DNA of 64,000 nt. Origin: Botryosphaeria dothidea. Taxonomy: Eukaryota; Ascomycota; Dothideomycetes; Botryosphaeriales; Botryosphaeriaceae. Positions 11,154-23,806 of the stretch are shown here, piece by piece (positions within the stretch are counted from its first letter, which is position 1; each line of letters starts with the position of its first letter). The stretch spans positions 3,410,001-3,474,000 of the forward strand of contig WWBZ02000001.1 of assembly GCA_011503125.2 (NCBI GenBank), given 5' to 3'. The translations under genes and the position numbers were made by a program. Under the pieces are notes generated by a model that worked only from the letters and a program-made list of their open reading frames with translations, searched no databases and was not told the DNA's origin.

Positions 11154-12565
11154 ATGGCTACCGCCGAGCCAGCTGCCAGCCCGCAAGGTAAGCCTAAACC
11201 CGCCCACGCCCCGGCCAGCACGTCCATATCCGGCCCAAACACCTCATTATTACACCTGCGCCCGACCCTGCTCACCAAGCCATGAAAGACCGTCACTCTC
11301 GCCGCCGTCCCTTCGCCGCCTGGATCAAGCGTGTCGCCAACCTCAAGGGCTCTTCCAACAGCGCCCCGCAAGCCTCCGGCAAGAAGAACAAGTCGACCCA
11401 AAAGAACAACCCGTACCCCGAGTCTGGCCACCTGCACCGCCCTGCGCCCGCCGCAACCAGCACGAATGGCCGCCTCTCCTTCTCCGAGACTGTTTCGCGC
11501 CGCGAGAGCTACGACTCGGACGCCTCCGACGACGATATCGAGCAGGGCCAGCCCGTCAAGTCGGCCGCCCCGACCCTCGCGACGAACCCGGAGACAATAT
11601 ACTCGGACGCAGGACAGTCCAAGGCAGAAACGAGCAATACCAGGGGCGGCGCCTTGAGTTCGCACGATGGCGGGGGCAACAGCACGTTCTCTTCCCCGAA
11701 CCACTCTGAGCGCTCCCTGACGACCACTCTCACCACCATACAATCCACCGCTCCCTCGGCCTTACTGAACGGCGCATCCACAACCACCGCCCCTCAGAAT
11801 ACCCTACACCCCCAGAGCGTTCATTTCTCCCACCAATACCCCGTTTCGCCCGCTTCCGCCGTGCCCGCGCATCTGCAGCCCCACCCGCATACCTACCAGG
11901 CGGCTACCGCCGGAAACATACTATCCGACAACGCCTCGATAATGACCCTTGCCTCCTCGTCAAAACGCCGTCGCCGGAACTCCCTAGACACAAATGCCTC
12001 GGTCCGTGCCCTCGCGCCCTCCTCCGTTTGGGGCGGCAGTCGTGAGTCGCTGCCCCTCTCGGTTCTCAGCGGCAACGTCGACGCCGGCAGCGCTGCCGGC
12101 GGGATCTACCAGAACCAGAACCGGCCGGGCGTCGGCGGCGTCGCCAGCGCAGAGCGTGCGAGCGTGTATTCCTCGTCCGGCGCCGTCCCGGCCCTGAACT
12201 CGGAGCGCAACAGCTACTACGCGGCCAAGCAAGGGGTGGAGAACGGCAGCGTGAGGAGCGGTCTTCACGGACATGGTCGTGCAGAGAGCTTGTCGGGCAG
12301 CGTGAATACTGGCGTCGGCGGCCCGGCCGTCAGCCCGCTGGCGAGCCCGGTGTATCCCTCCGGGCCTGGTCGCATGGGCAGCCGGCGAAGTAGCAACAGG
12401 CGCGAGGACGATGATATCGAGGAGCATGAGGAGTTGACCAAGGAGAATAACGATTACGATCACGATGATGCTGACGCAGCCACCTCCATGAACGGCGACA
12501 GCGTCAAGGCGCCGATAAATGGTGTCTTGATGAAGGAACATGATGTCGCCACGGATAGCAACTAA
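11154..12565 (+). CDS. conserved fungal low-complexity protein, unknown function
   Basis: Two exons are predicted: 11154-11187 (MATAEPAASPQ...) and 11280-12565. The donor is GTAAGC and the acceptor follows CACCAAG; the phases join as GCC ATG AAA. The spliced product is 439 residues. The N-terminus MKDRHSRRRPFAAWIKRVANLK is strongly basic and is the part I recall as conserved among Pezizomycotina proteins, some of which carry the misleading label Ca2+-modulated nonselective cation channel polycystin. No membrane segment is visible. The rest is Ser/Thr/Asn/Gly-rich and probably disordered, with a basic patch (KRRRRNSLD, a possible phosphosite or nuclear signal) and an acidic C-terminus (REDDDIEEHEELTKENN). 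Cellular role unknown. Confidence 0.75.
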
Positions 12566-13477
12566 ATTGGGGCCAATCTTTCTTTTCACCGTGTCTACAA
12601 CCATTCGAGTCCGCTTATTTTGGGGAGGCCGACTAATTCTTGGAGGAGGGCGTTCATAATGCATGTTAGCTGCGCTTGGTCCGGCGTTCTGTTGTCTTTT
12701 ACATCTTGAGTATCAGCGGTTTGAAGATTGCACACACGCACAAGTGCTCACACGACTGGGATTCTTGCGTTTTATTCATCAAAGGGAGAATGGGCAGCGG
12801 GAGCTTTGATGATCGTTTTCTGATGGGATGGGATTGATTGCGATACCGGCCCGATGGGGCTTTGTCACTTCATAGTTGTTCTCTTTTTTGCGTTGTTGTC
12901 GTGTGTTCGTCTATGTGGTGTGCACTTGAGGTCGGGGGACGAAACCGGAATATACCCTTACTACTATACCAGCCGTCGTTCGAAGATATAGCTGCTTGCT
13001 TGTTATTTTGGGTTTGATAAGAATGTCCATACTGCTTTTCGCGCTTGGGTTGTTTGTGGCTCTCTTGTTATGTGTAGACTGGCTTGTTCCTGATCAGATC
13101 TCACATCTAGTGGTCTGAAACCCATTGAGAAAGCAGTATGTTGTATTTCTTATTAACATGATCAGCTCTTGCAGTCTCTTTTCACACCCATCTGCTGATT
13201 GGCGTTATTTCAGTCAAATACAAAGGCCAGCATGATTCAACAGCAAATGAGGCTGTAAGGATTTTCTTGCCACCTTGTCTACATCAAGTAAACCCGAGAA
13301 CCCGTCTCTCCCTTTTCAGCCGATCCGCGGATGTAGCAACACCATCGTTATCGAAGTGGATCAAGCCATTTGAGATCCCGAAGGATCCATAACCTTCCGC
13401 AATCTCTCAATGAAGCCATCCGCAACGTCTCTGACATCGATGGACAACCCTCCGACAGTTCGTCAGTGTCACGCCTT
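12566..13477. other. intergenic region, convergent 3' ends
   Basis: AT-richer spacer between the stop codons of two genes that point toward each other. No ORF with coding character was seen. Confidence 0.5.
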
Positions 13478-14250
13478 CTAGTTACCGACACGCTCATGAT
13501 AATCGGTGATGCTCAACTTGGCCCTTTGCATAAAGTTGTTGTCGATCTTCCGGAGTATAACGGCCATGAGGAATGTGTTCGGCAACTTCTTGCGCAAGAT
13601 GGTCTCCACTTTGGTGTCATCGCCATCCTTCGTAAAGTTGAGAGCGTAGGTATCCTCCAGCCACCGTAGAAGTGGCGAGGAAGAAGGCAGCTGCTCGTAG
13701 GCAGTTATGACGAGTACGTAGGAGAGGTATGGACCTCCGACACACCAGGCATCAAGGGCTTCGAGAGTCCCATTCCGGAGTTTGGGGATTTGGAACGTCG
13801 TTGCAAAGATGTAGAGGTCGACACCCTTGGCACAGATCTGGTTCTTGTAGTAGCGTTCCGGGTACGCCAGCTCCAGGTCGCCGCTCTTGGTACGCACAAG
13901 CGTGCTTGCACCATGGTCATACACGCTTCTGCCCATGTCTGGAATGATGCCGGTGTACATCCAGTGGAGGAAATTATGAAGGACTTCGGGTTTGTTGTCC
14001 AGTTTCAGCTCCCTTGCACCGCTTTCGAGCAGGGTGCGGAATACGGGCGACCAATAGATGAGTAGATCGGTGTAGGCGCTGAAGTCCTCGCCTGAGCGGA
14101 GTTTTATGGGAGTAATGGCATAGCTGAGCGTGCCTTTCCTGCTCCGACGTCAATAAAATGCCGGGTAATGTGGTCGAAGTATCTAACGCACTGAAAAGAC
14201 GGCGGTGACGTGGCAGCCCTCTGAGATTCGGCCGGATTGGTACCTGCCAT
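13478..14250 (-). CDS. BTB/POZ domain protein, paralogue 1
   Basis: Predicted exons 14192-14250 (59 nt, MAGTNPAESQ...) and 13478-14138, intron 53 bp, 239 residues. The frame stays open upstream of the internal ATG at 13960; using that ATG would lose half the BTB fold. The domain begins at KGTLSYAITPIKLRSG and continues with a helical core (YTDLLIYWSPVFRTLLE, LHNFLHWMYTG) and LYIFATTFQIPKLRN, the usual YxFAxxYxIxxLRN element of fungal BTB proteins. BTB domains dimerise and often bind cullin-3 ubiquitin ligases; the actual partner is unknown. It is divergent to paralogue 2 (327 bp between starts) and shares with it and paralogue 3 the exon-1 length and intron position. Confidence 0.8.
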
Positions 14251-14577
14251 GGTGTCGCTTTCGTACCTCGTAGAGTTTCGCTCGAACGCAGCGGGTTTGT
14301 GATTGTAGTCTGATGTGGACGTGTAAAGTTTTGGGGAGGATGGAGCCACGGACAGTGTTCAGTTGCTGCCGTCCGCTCCGGGCGAATTTCAGCGGTACCC
14401 TGCATCACATCACTTCCGTTTGGATGACTACTGAAGGCCCGCACCAAACCAAAGCGCTGTCGGCCCCTCTACACTGCTTCGACGTTCACTTGCTGTCATT
14501 CTGCAACTCCAACCTTGCGCGCTGTCCTCAAGGCCTCAACCATCACCTCACGAATACCATAGCTGTACGAATCCATC
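14251..14577. promoter_or_regulatory. divergent promoter region of BTB paralogues 1 and 2
   Basis: 327 bp between two opposing start codons. It probably carries both promoters. No specific motif was identified. Confidence 0.45.
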
Positions 14578-15434
14578 ATGTCCCGGTCCAGCGCAGCCGT
14601 AATTCCGCAACTACCTGGGGCTTCGCTGTCTATCAAGTATGCCCTGCTCACCGTTGTCTCTCACTGTCATGTTATTGCTCGAAATGTCGATTGCTGACAA
14701 CTTACAGAGATGGTACTCTCGGAACTTCTCTCACATGCGTCAAGATCACTTCAGGGAAATCCTTCACCGTTCACACAGACCTTCTCCGATACTGGTCTCC
14801 GAAGATGTGCCTCATTCTCAAGAACGAATCTACAGAACTGAATGTAGAAGCGAATGATGAAGTCTGCTCAGCTTTCATTGGTTGGCTCTACATGCAACAT
14901 TCGCCGCCGTTAAATAATTACCGACATGACGATGTTGAGTCTTGGGACAATGATATCGAAATTGAAGAGACCGAAGAGCTAGAAGACTATGAGCGCTTCT
15001 ATAGGACCTCTCATGGATCACACGCCTTAGATGTTTACATCTTTGCTACTCGTTACGATATCCGTCAGTTGAAGAACGACGCCATGGATGCTCTGGTTAA
15101 GAACAGAACGTGCATATTGTTCCCTTACAGTATCGTCATCAAAACTTTCGATATGCTCTCTCGTGGATCACCTTTTCTCGAATTCCTGGTTGCCGCGTTT
15201 GCCCGATACTACAAAATCGACACGGATAACGAGCGACTGGAACTCGTACTTAGGCAAAGGCTTCCCAATTCGTTCTTGGTCTCATCACTTCTGCTTAAGA
15301 AAATGGAGGGAGAATGCAAAGTGGGAGACCCGCTGAACATGTGTACTATCACGAGCATGTTGGTACAGAGAGAGAAAACTGCAAGCTCACATACGCTTCT
15401 TGCGACTTCAGTGGGCCGAACAAGACGAGGATAG
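14578..15434 (+). CDS. BTB/POZ domain protein, paralogue 2
   Basis: Predicted exons 14578-14636 (59 nt) and 14708-15434; donor GTATGC, acceptor TTACAG, with a TGCTGAC branch-like element just upstream. The product is 261 residues. After a short N-terminus (MSRSSAAVIPQLPGASLSIK) the BTB core runs from DGTLGTSLTCVKI through HTDLLRYWSPKMC, FIGWLYMQ and VYIFATRYDIRQLKND. Its upstream neighbour (paralogue 1) is head-to-head and paralogue 3 follows in tandem, so the three arose by local duplication. A longer open frame extends 5' of the chosen ATG, but the exon-1 length conserved among the paralogues supports 14578. Function beyond protein-protein interaction cannot be stated. Confidence 0.8.
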
Positions 15435-16055
15435 TGGCTCAGAGACAGTGAACTCGGGACGCCAACCGGTTCTATAGCAAGCAGCAGGCTTAGAAAGAAG
15501 ACCAAAAAGGATGATACCGAAGGCAGAGGGGAATGGCGGTGGTTCACTAAAAGATGGATGATTGGTTGGATGGAGATTCATAGGTCATATCAGCCAGCTT
15601 TGCGCCCGCCGTGGAGCTGATCCAACAATCGATGGCAGGCTATTGCGGAGCGGATATTAGCTCATCTAAAGATGAGGAAATGGCCGCGAGAAGGTCTGAC
15701 TTCATATTGCAAAGGCGTTCAAAAGGAAGAAATAATATGATGGGAGACTACAAAAGCTTCGATTGACCAGATTAAGGTTGACATAACATGCGAGCTGAGC
15801 TAGAAATCGCGTCCATTGGTTCATACGCTCAGAATCCGACAAGGCACAGAATTAGAACAATGTGCGGAAGTGACTCCCATCTTTGACGGGGTTTCAACTT
15901 GTAACATTGTTCCAAAATCTTGACCCCACTACGTTGGAGAGCGTGGCTTCCCGTTCGGTTCAACCGTGCACCGCGCCTGCCTTTAAGCCAAGCAGGTACC
16001 TGTCCAGCTTCTGCCTCGCATTTCATCTTCTGCTCACAGAAGATCATCAACAACA
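15435..16055. other. intergenic region between BTB paralogues 2 and 3
   Basis: 620 bp without coding character; expected to contain the paralogue 2 terminator and paralogue 3 promoter. Confidence 0.45.
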
Positions 16056-17116
16056 ATGGCCGACACCAAGACTGCTGAGGCACAGGTGGCCAAAGCCACG
16101 CCGCCGTCGTTCGTGTACGTACTTTGCATTCGCACATCCTGCCTTCCTCTGACTAGGACGACCTGCTGACGTCTCTCAGCGATGGAACACTGAGCAGTGC
16201 GATGACAACCGTCACAGTCGGAACGGAAAAAGAGCTCTTCATCACCTACTCCGACCTTCTCTCGTTCTACTTGCCCAGAATCCGTAAAGTCTTCGCTACC
16301 TTTGGCCGGCAGCAACTCAAATTGCGCGATGTTCACCCGTCAACCTTCAAGGTCTTCCTTGACTGGGCCCGCTCCGACGGAAACCACCTGCCCAAATGGG
16401 ACGTCCACAAACGATCCGACACAGACCTTGATGAGCCCCGCGAAGTCGACAAGACCGAGTCCGTCGAAGACCTTGATGCATACTACCGCTCGCAGCCCGA
16501 AGCCGAGGCTGTCGATTGCTATATCTTCGCCTACAACTACGAGATCCGGCAGTTTATGAATGACCTCTTCGACAGCATTCTCGAGATCAATCCTGAGAGC
16601 GACCTTGTCCCCAGCTACAGCGTTGTGCTCAAGGTGTGGCAAGAGCTCCCCGCCACCTCACACCTGCGCAGATACCTGATCGAGCTCTTCGCCCGAGTCT
16701 GGACTCACAAGACCGACGTCGGCTACCGCGAGGAGCTCATTCTACGCAAGCAAGTTCCGTCTGAGTTCTGGATTGCCATGCTGGTGCAGAGATCTGAGAA
16801 TGACGAGTTGGACGATTATCCGCCTTGGGAGAACGACCTCTGCCAGTACCATGACCACGAGAAGGGAGAGAAGAAGCACTGCTATTGGCAGCACATCAAT
16901 GACGGAGAAGGTTATTGCACTGATTATTCTGAAGAGAGTGGCTCGGACATGGACGAGTACGAGTCCGACTTCATCGACGACGCTGAGCCGGGATCGGACA
17001 ACGAGGAGAGCATGACCAAGGAGCCGATTGATCGAATGGATGAGGACCTGCCGCCGTGGACCGAGGACGATTCTTCACCCGACAGCCCCGACTCGTCCGT
17101 TACTGTCTCCTCCTGA
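16056..17116 (+). CDS. BTB/POZ domain protein, paralogue 3, with acidic tail
   Basis: Predicted exons 16056-16114 (59 nt, MADTKTAEAQVAKATPPSF) and 16180-17116. The donor is GTACGT, the acceptor TCTCAG, and the product 331 residues. The BTB core starts at VDGTLSSAMTTVTV and includes YSDLLSFYLPRIRKVF and CYIFAYNYEIRQFMND. Compared with paralogues 1 and 2 it carries an extra acidic, probably disordered C-terminus of about 80 residues (DMDEYESDFIDDAEPGSDNE and onward). The PPSF element at the exon-1 end is shared with paralogue 1, which argues that 1 and 3 are closer in this part. No enzymatic motif. Confidence 0.82.
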
Positions 17117-17597
17117 GGCGATTACTGCAAGATAAGGTGTAATCAGAAGGAGGGGCGAAAAGGTTGCGAACAAAGCAGGAATAATTGATTGCATAGCTTG
17201 ATTGTCTTTCCAGGCTCCAAGAGATCAGATAGCAGCATCCAGACATGTTCGAGATAGTACCTGCTTATGGATGACAAACCTTAATTCGCTGTTCTTTTCT
17301 CCCGTGCTGTGAAGATCTTCTGTATTTCTAGGGAAATTCACTTTGAGTTCCTCTGTTGCCATCTCAGCATGCTTTCATGTCCCTCCTGTCTCCTGCCGGA
17401 GGAAGCCAACAAGCCATACCGCCTCGCTCAGTTTGCATTACGGCTTTCTTCACACAGACAAATACCATGAGTTGCCCCTCGAAATTAATTATACCTTGCA
17501 TATCCGGCACCCTGAATCAGCCGCCGCCCCAGAACGCCGTCGCTTCCAAACCGAGAAACATGTACGAATCCGCGAATGCTCAGCGGTCGGCGCGCAT
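17117..17597. other. convergent spacer between BTB paralogue 3 and KSH1
   Basis: 481 bp between two stop codons; nothing else recognised. Confidence 0.45.
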
Positions 17598-18056
17598 TTA
17601 CTCGCCGACGAAGAGAGAAGCCTGCACCGTGTCATCAGTGAACCGTCCCCTCTCCCCCCACCAGATCTTGGGGTATTGTGAGGATTCACTCACGGCCATC
17701 AGGATGCAGCATAAGCTGACATACGGGCTCAGACGCTCTCCCACCCGCGCAAATTTCCAGAATATACCAAAGACGCTGCGATTGTCTGCGTTAGCGGAGG
17801 CGGTTCGGTCCTGCGGTCGCGGATGGATTCGTGTTCACCCGTCCTTGTTGCGGTCCATGATGCCAGGCGCGACGGCGTGCACGTAGGTGCTCGTGCAGAT
17901 GAGCAGCAGGATGACGAGCAGGAGGGATTGGAAGTTGAAGAGGGCGGTCTGGCGGAGGAGCGAGTGCGCGCGGCGGTTGATTAGCTTGCTTGGAGCCTGG
18001 AGGGGATTGTGGGGGTGCAGCGCCCGGCGGGGAGGCTTGCGGCGGCGACGAACCAT
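17598..18056 (-). CDS. KSH1: Kish family secretory-pathway protein (KSH1/TMEM167 type)
   Basis: Four exons are predicted on the minus strand: 18054-18056 (the ATG alone), 17839-17948, 17694-17775 and 17598-17621, totalling 219 nt or 72 residues, the usual length of Kish proteins. Diagnostic pieces are [44 protein letters not shown] and CCILMA. Two hydrophobic segments (about residues 8-22 and 55-67) fit the small Golgi/ER membrane protein family required for early secretory transport in yeast. The last two junctions use GTGAAC and GTGAGT donors; the first intron begins right after ATG with a GTTCGT donor and has a CTAATC branch-like site. The first exon is the least certain part. A single-frame reading of this region gives a wrong 157-residue basic protein. 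Confidence 0.85.
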
Positions 18057-21000
18057 TTTTTGGATTTGGCGGCAGGTGCAAGGCGGTCGGGCGAAGCGGT
18101 TGGGGAAGCGTGGTCGCGCGGGACTGTGGTTGTGGGGTGGGACGTGTTCGTTCGCGGTGACGTTGGCGGGTTTTGGAGGAGGATTTCTCGGGGAGACGGC
18201 AGAGACCAGTGGCGAAGAGTCGGGAAGTCGTGGCCGCTTCGACGCCTGGGTTGGATCGAGAACGTGACTAAAAATGCCTTGCAACCATGACAGAAGCTTT
18301 ATCCTCAAGCATCATGGCGCAGCTATTGGAAAGGAAGTTCGCTATCTCTTCTTACGTCCAAGCTTTGCGAGAATTAGGGCAATGCAATGCCTGGCAGTCA
18401 TTGCTGCCAAAGACCTCTGCGTGATCTTATTCGATAACAGCATGAAGCTTCTTGGGGCTTTTGACTCTAGCAGCTGTGAATTGTACTTCTTAAGAGCTTT
18501 ATTGTCTGGTTAATTCTCGGCGAGTAATTGACCCATCTATATAATGCTCAAGAATGTGAACCGTGAAAGTTTTACTCCATTGCATCAACTGCCGCATCGA
18601 ACTTCCTACGAACCACTGCCTCGAAATCTTCATTAATTGCTTCATGAAGGCGAAAGTGTGAGTATGAATTTCCTTTGTCCAAAGGAAGAAACTGACTGAA
18701 CGCAGGGGTGGACCTATCCGATTCCCAAGCGCAATCAGACCGCCTTATCGCACGCGCCTAGCCACCTTCCAGCTATCCTTGTCGACAGGGAAATCTTTCA
18801 CTCGAGAAGGTACTACTTCAATGTTCCGGTGATTTTGATGAGTCATATCCAGGCGGGTAGGCTCTCTGCAAAAGAAAAAATTTGCGAACCCCACAGCGCA
18901 GGACAGCCATCAACCTCGGTAATACTTGGCAGGCCGGACGGGAGATCACTGAAAGAAGGCTCAACAATGTACGGATTGACCTGCGTGGCAGCAGTTCCTC
19001 TGATTCCATATCCAATAGCCACCGCGGTGGGCAGAAGACTTTCCATTGTCTCTCATTTTCTCAAGGCGAATGTACCTGAAACCTTATGGACCCAGGTCCA
19101 TCATGCTTTGGCGGCTATGCAAGAGTTCCGGCTCAATAGAAAACAGGATCCCACAAAATCTCAATGGACGCCGCAATGGTCAATCGAATGTGGTTTCAGG
19201 GCCGTATGAGACTTGGTCATGGCGCATTGAGAGTGTTGAGCTATTACAATGCACGAATGCCGTTCAACTGCAGATGCGGAATTCATTCGCGGTGTATCAA
19301 CTTACATCGCGCTTCCTCTACATGCCCTCCACCATTATCCTTGGCTTCGGACCCATGTGCGAGGAACGCTTGGGAATTGTGCATTGACCTATTATCCGAA
19401 TGTTGGTAGATATGGTTCAAAGCATAGCCTTCCAGAATGATGAGCCATGCGGATGCCTTACGAGATTCATGATAGCCAACTGAGTACTGTATACATGGTG
19501 TATTCTCTTCCTCTCGTTCAGCTGGCCAAGTACCAACTAAAAAGGAGAGCAATGTATGAACGGCACAGTCGTTTCAGTGCCGTGTAGATGCATGAGGACC
19601 CACGAAATATACCTTAGCTTGACATCCATGAAGCTGGGAAAGTATCCCGTAGTTTGGATCCAGATGCACACTGAGCCGGCAAGGTGTCGACCCCACAAGT
19701 GAGTATTGTTCATCATAATGCATGTTTTTCAAGTCCATTCAACTTGAATGGTGGGCCCGTTGCCATACGTCATGTTTAAGGGATGTGTTAAGCTGCACCT
19801 TTGAGATCTGCCATCAGCGGTTGCTGTTTTTCTGCATAATACTTTGTTCTGGTCGTTGATAAGAAACCCCACTTTGGTATTTCCAACGTCCTCTGATTTT
19901 TTTTTAATTTGACAGCAATGTATGTAATTTCTGGGACTATGTTCAAGATCTCGTGGAAAACGATGATTTTTTTGTTTAATTTCTTTCACAATAGTAGTAA
20001 TGAAAACATCGGTGGGAAAAAAAGAGAAATATGTTTTAACTCACTTTTGACTGATACCACAGGCGCATATTCTATTCTGCCAATTTTCTCTATTGTTTCT
20101 AAAGCCATGCGCTTTTGGCTCTTTCTTCTTCAACAGCCATGCTTTCACTATCATTTTTCTGGTCAGCAGTACATTTCCTATTTTCGGGGCATCCGTACTT
20201 TAGCCCATCACTGGATTCTCAATGATTTGTCCAAAATCACTCAACTCTTTCATTTCATTTCTCATCTGTCGGACCTCTCGTTTGCTCTCGTTAGCCCTTC
20301 AACGTCTTTTCGTTTCCTGTTCAACAAGATCCTCGAAGTCATCAATACACGTTTCTCTTTCCCGTTCCTCCAGGCCTCTGTCTCTCCCTGGCTCTGATAT
20401 ACAGTAAGATAACTCTCTTCAGAGTAAGATTAACCAAATGCAGAGGGCCCCCATCCAGGACAAGGTCGGCACTCAAGGATGCGAGATACTTCTCAGAGCA
20501 GAAGAACTCTCATAGTCCTCGACGGGAGTGATACTAGTACCGAAGCGTATCAAGCAGTGACCGAGACTGGGTGCGGGAATCCGTATGCTACCACACGGGA
20601 CTTCCGGACTTGGAGACTTGATGATGTATGAGAGCTGATACTATGAGGTGCTTAAGTGCTTGCCACTACACTAGTAAAATATGTCTGTTTACACAACTGA
20701 AAGCTTGTGAACCGGACACAGATTCAGGAGATTGTGTTTTTAATCTTGAAACAGCGAAAGGCTGAATTGATGCTCAGTACTTGCGGACGGCAGTACTAGA
20801 GGACTTTGATGGCACATCCGGTACCTTCATTGTTGGACGGCCGATTGACCCTTTTGTAACCCTTGCGCGGACCACAGAAAGCTGAAGAGCTCCAATGCTT
20901 TTGGACTCTTGGAAATCCCTCAAAAAGGATTCACTTTCAGGAATATAGCGTGGCAAACGATCGGGGCGCTTTTTGTGAGTTCAAAGCTGTCCTTCCAGGA

Positions 21001-23806
21001 GTTTGAGGCTCGGAAGGCCAGACTTTCCTGAGTTGAAGGCATTCGCCCCTGAGGTCAGTCACAAAACAGTCAATCCTTGCATATCAACATAAGATCTGAG
21101 TACAATAGTAGATCACATGTGGGCGATACTTCGGAAGCAATCTTGCGTCCAGTAAGTCCAGCGATGGCCGGACATAGGGGAGGGCAAATTTCTCCCTACG
21201 GTGTCTAGGATATGCATGCGCTTTGTCGGAGCTGAGAAATACGCGACGCACATGCGCCGCTCTGCTGACAACTCCCTAAGTCATGAACCCAAGTATCTTC
21301 CTCCGCTTCAGCATTTGGAGTGGAGTGATGGGTCTTGTGTCCCTTCTTTTCCCATTATTCAGGCTGGCAGAAGCGGCCGGGAGCGTTCCGAAGCTCCAAA
21401 GCCCCCCATCAAAGCGGGAAATTCTTGCAAGCATCTGCCTGGTTTAAGCTGTTACATTCGTGTACGCCTGATGACCTCGAGTCAGGAGCAGAATGTCTGC
21501 GGCGAGGCCGGGAATTCGCCCATCGTTGTTTGACGGCCGGAGGTTCGACCAACAGGCATTCTGTTGGGAGGAACAGGGTCTGATTGAACCAAGGGTCAAT
21601 ACCGAGAATTTGTTATATAGCTACTATATAAGAGGGACCGGGTCACCTACCCTCTTCCTCCTCATGCCAATCTACGATGAACTTCACTCCCTATACAAAC
21701 AACCCACTTGTTCAATACATTCTCAAACTTTCAAACTTTCAGGGTTATAATGAGCCGCCTTGGCTGGTTTGATGAAATGGATGTGGCGAGGAGGTAATTC
21801 TGGGAAGCCTCCGCATCAAACGATCTTGATTCTCTCTTCGGCTCGAAGGTATTGCATATGCCGGGATGGTAGGGCTGCGCCGCGGTGTCAGTGCAAACTG
21901 CGATGAGGCAATATGATTCTGTTGCTATCAAGCGGAAGGGCCGTCTCGATGGAGAGCCTCGAGAATATGAGCGCCCATATCCATGGGGTTATTGTAAGGT
22001 ATTTACTGCAGAGGCCAGCCATCGACACCATTTGGTAAGCCTGCCAATGCGGCATAAGATAGAAACCGAGCCTGCGTTATGTATGGACACAATGTTGTCA
22101 GCGTGGCGCAGGTTGCGGTGGAGGTTGTAGGAGGAGCTAAGTCTGTGGAGGACAAGGCGTTGAGAGCACGGATCCGCAATCGCATATGGCGACTTTTGCG
22201 GTCGTATGTGTTTGTCGGCCGGGGGAAGGGGCGTCTGAAGTTCGCGTAAGGCAAGTAACGCGTTTCGGCACTCGTCAAAGTCACCCAGCGCTGCAGAGCC
22301 AAACGGATGAGCAGGATTCCCCCCCCCCCCCCCCCCTCCGGGGCTGACCGACCGCCGAATATGCTAATGATCCGCCCCCACACTCAATGCTTTGTCGTGC
22401 CTTAGAGTAGCCCCAATGCGGCGGCAACCCAAACACTTGTCGGAAGGCCATCTGGTCTGGGAACCTTGTGGACTTGCTCCGTAGGCAGAGGAAGAAATTG
22501 CTTGGCTGGCCGGCGAATATCAGGCTCAAGGGCGAGTGCAATGAACCGCACGTCTCTCAGGTCGTGGGATGTCGAGTCACCCTCCATCAAATCATGGAGC
22601 TGGTAATGTGTGAGAGTATTATGGGCTCAGACAAGACAACAGAAGAGGTATTGCGCGGCAAAGAAGTCCGTTGCTTTGGAGCTGCCTCATTCCCGAAGAG
22701 GTCAAAATAGATAGAAAAGGCTGTTGTTTGCCCGGAATGAGCGGCCGGTCAAAAGCGACCGGGCATGGAGTTCATAAATAGTTCACGATGAATCACTTCA
22801 AGGCATAAGTTCATGACCGGTTCGTCGCGACTCGCAAGCAACGGGCGGTATCGATACTGCTAGTGTACTTGATTAATAATCTTGATCAGATTTCCTCACG
22901 CTCTTTCGACTCTGTAAGTATGCACCCTATCAATAATCCATCTTATACTAGATGCCTTTAATTAATGCATGGGCCCTCGAAGTACTGGCATGTAGGGGAA
23001 GAGCACGGTTAATATGTCCTATTTGCAAGCCATAAAGCTACATGGATGTCTTCTCCGCTCGGACGAAGGTCATCGACTTCTTTCTAAACTAAATTCTCAC
23101 GTATAGTCAAGCTACGTTGGGTAGTTTGAAGTAGTGTACTTGAGCGTCGCGGTCGTTGCTCAGCCATGATTGAGAGATGATGTACAATATTCCACTGAAT
23201 GACACAGAGCTCCTGCCTTGAAGGTATCCCGTTAGAGCCTGGAAGTCTCAGTGCTACGTATCGCTGAGAGCAAGGGAAGGCGGCAATCTGTAGGCCAAGA
23301 ATTTGCAGATCCAAGCTCTCAGCTCATTGTGAGAATTCATTCCTATACGTGCCAAGCGGAGAGATATGCCAACATTTTGAAACGGGAGACCATGACCTAC
23401 AAAGGACGTATATTATGTCTTTGTTGGCTCTCCAAAGTCCTGAGTGGCGTCAGCATTGTGTTGAATCATATGCACGCATTGCTCATGCTGATGACAAAGC
23501 AAGAATAAACGGCGTCAGAGAGCATACAAGCTTGACATTATCATATCAATTGAGGAAACTGTGCTGTGCTGATATGGATTACTTGTTGTTCATGATGTGA
23601 CCAAACCATCAAACACCACAGATATCCGGGGTATAACCAAAAACTCGTTCTCGGAAGACCCCAAAAGCTGGAACAACACCACCAATATCAAAGTTCATGA
23701 GAATAGTCTCCAACATGAAAAGGGAAGACTGTAATCTCACTCTCCCGCCATTTTTCCAAGAACGCGGACGATGTAACAACCACTAGAATCCACCAGAATC
23801 CTCCGC
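18057..23806. other. 5.7-kb stretch with no supported gene
   Basis: Only short ORFs with no domain, several of them overlapping on opposite strands. The 19.8-20.4 kb part is T-rich on the plus strand. A C18 run lies at 22319-22336. No terminal inverted repeats, transposase motifs or tRNA folds were seen by eye. Unannotated small secreted proteins or decayed elements cannot be excluded. Confidence 0.5.
22319..22336 (+). repeat. C18 homopolymer
   Basis: Eighteen consecutive C residues inside the gene-free stretch. Such runs are prone to length error in assemblies. Confidence 0.95.

Noticed and set aside
18829..19209. 126-codon plus-strand ORF
   Set aside because: No domain, poor context, overlapped by ORFs in other frames.
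19909..20397. 162-codon plus-strand ORF rich in Phe/Ser/Leu
   Set aside because: Lies in a T/C-rich strand and looks like composition, not a membrane protein with defined segments.
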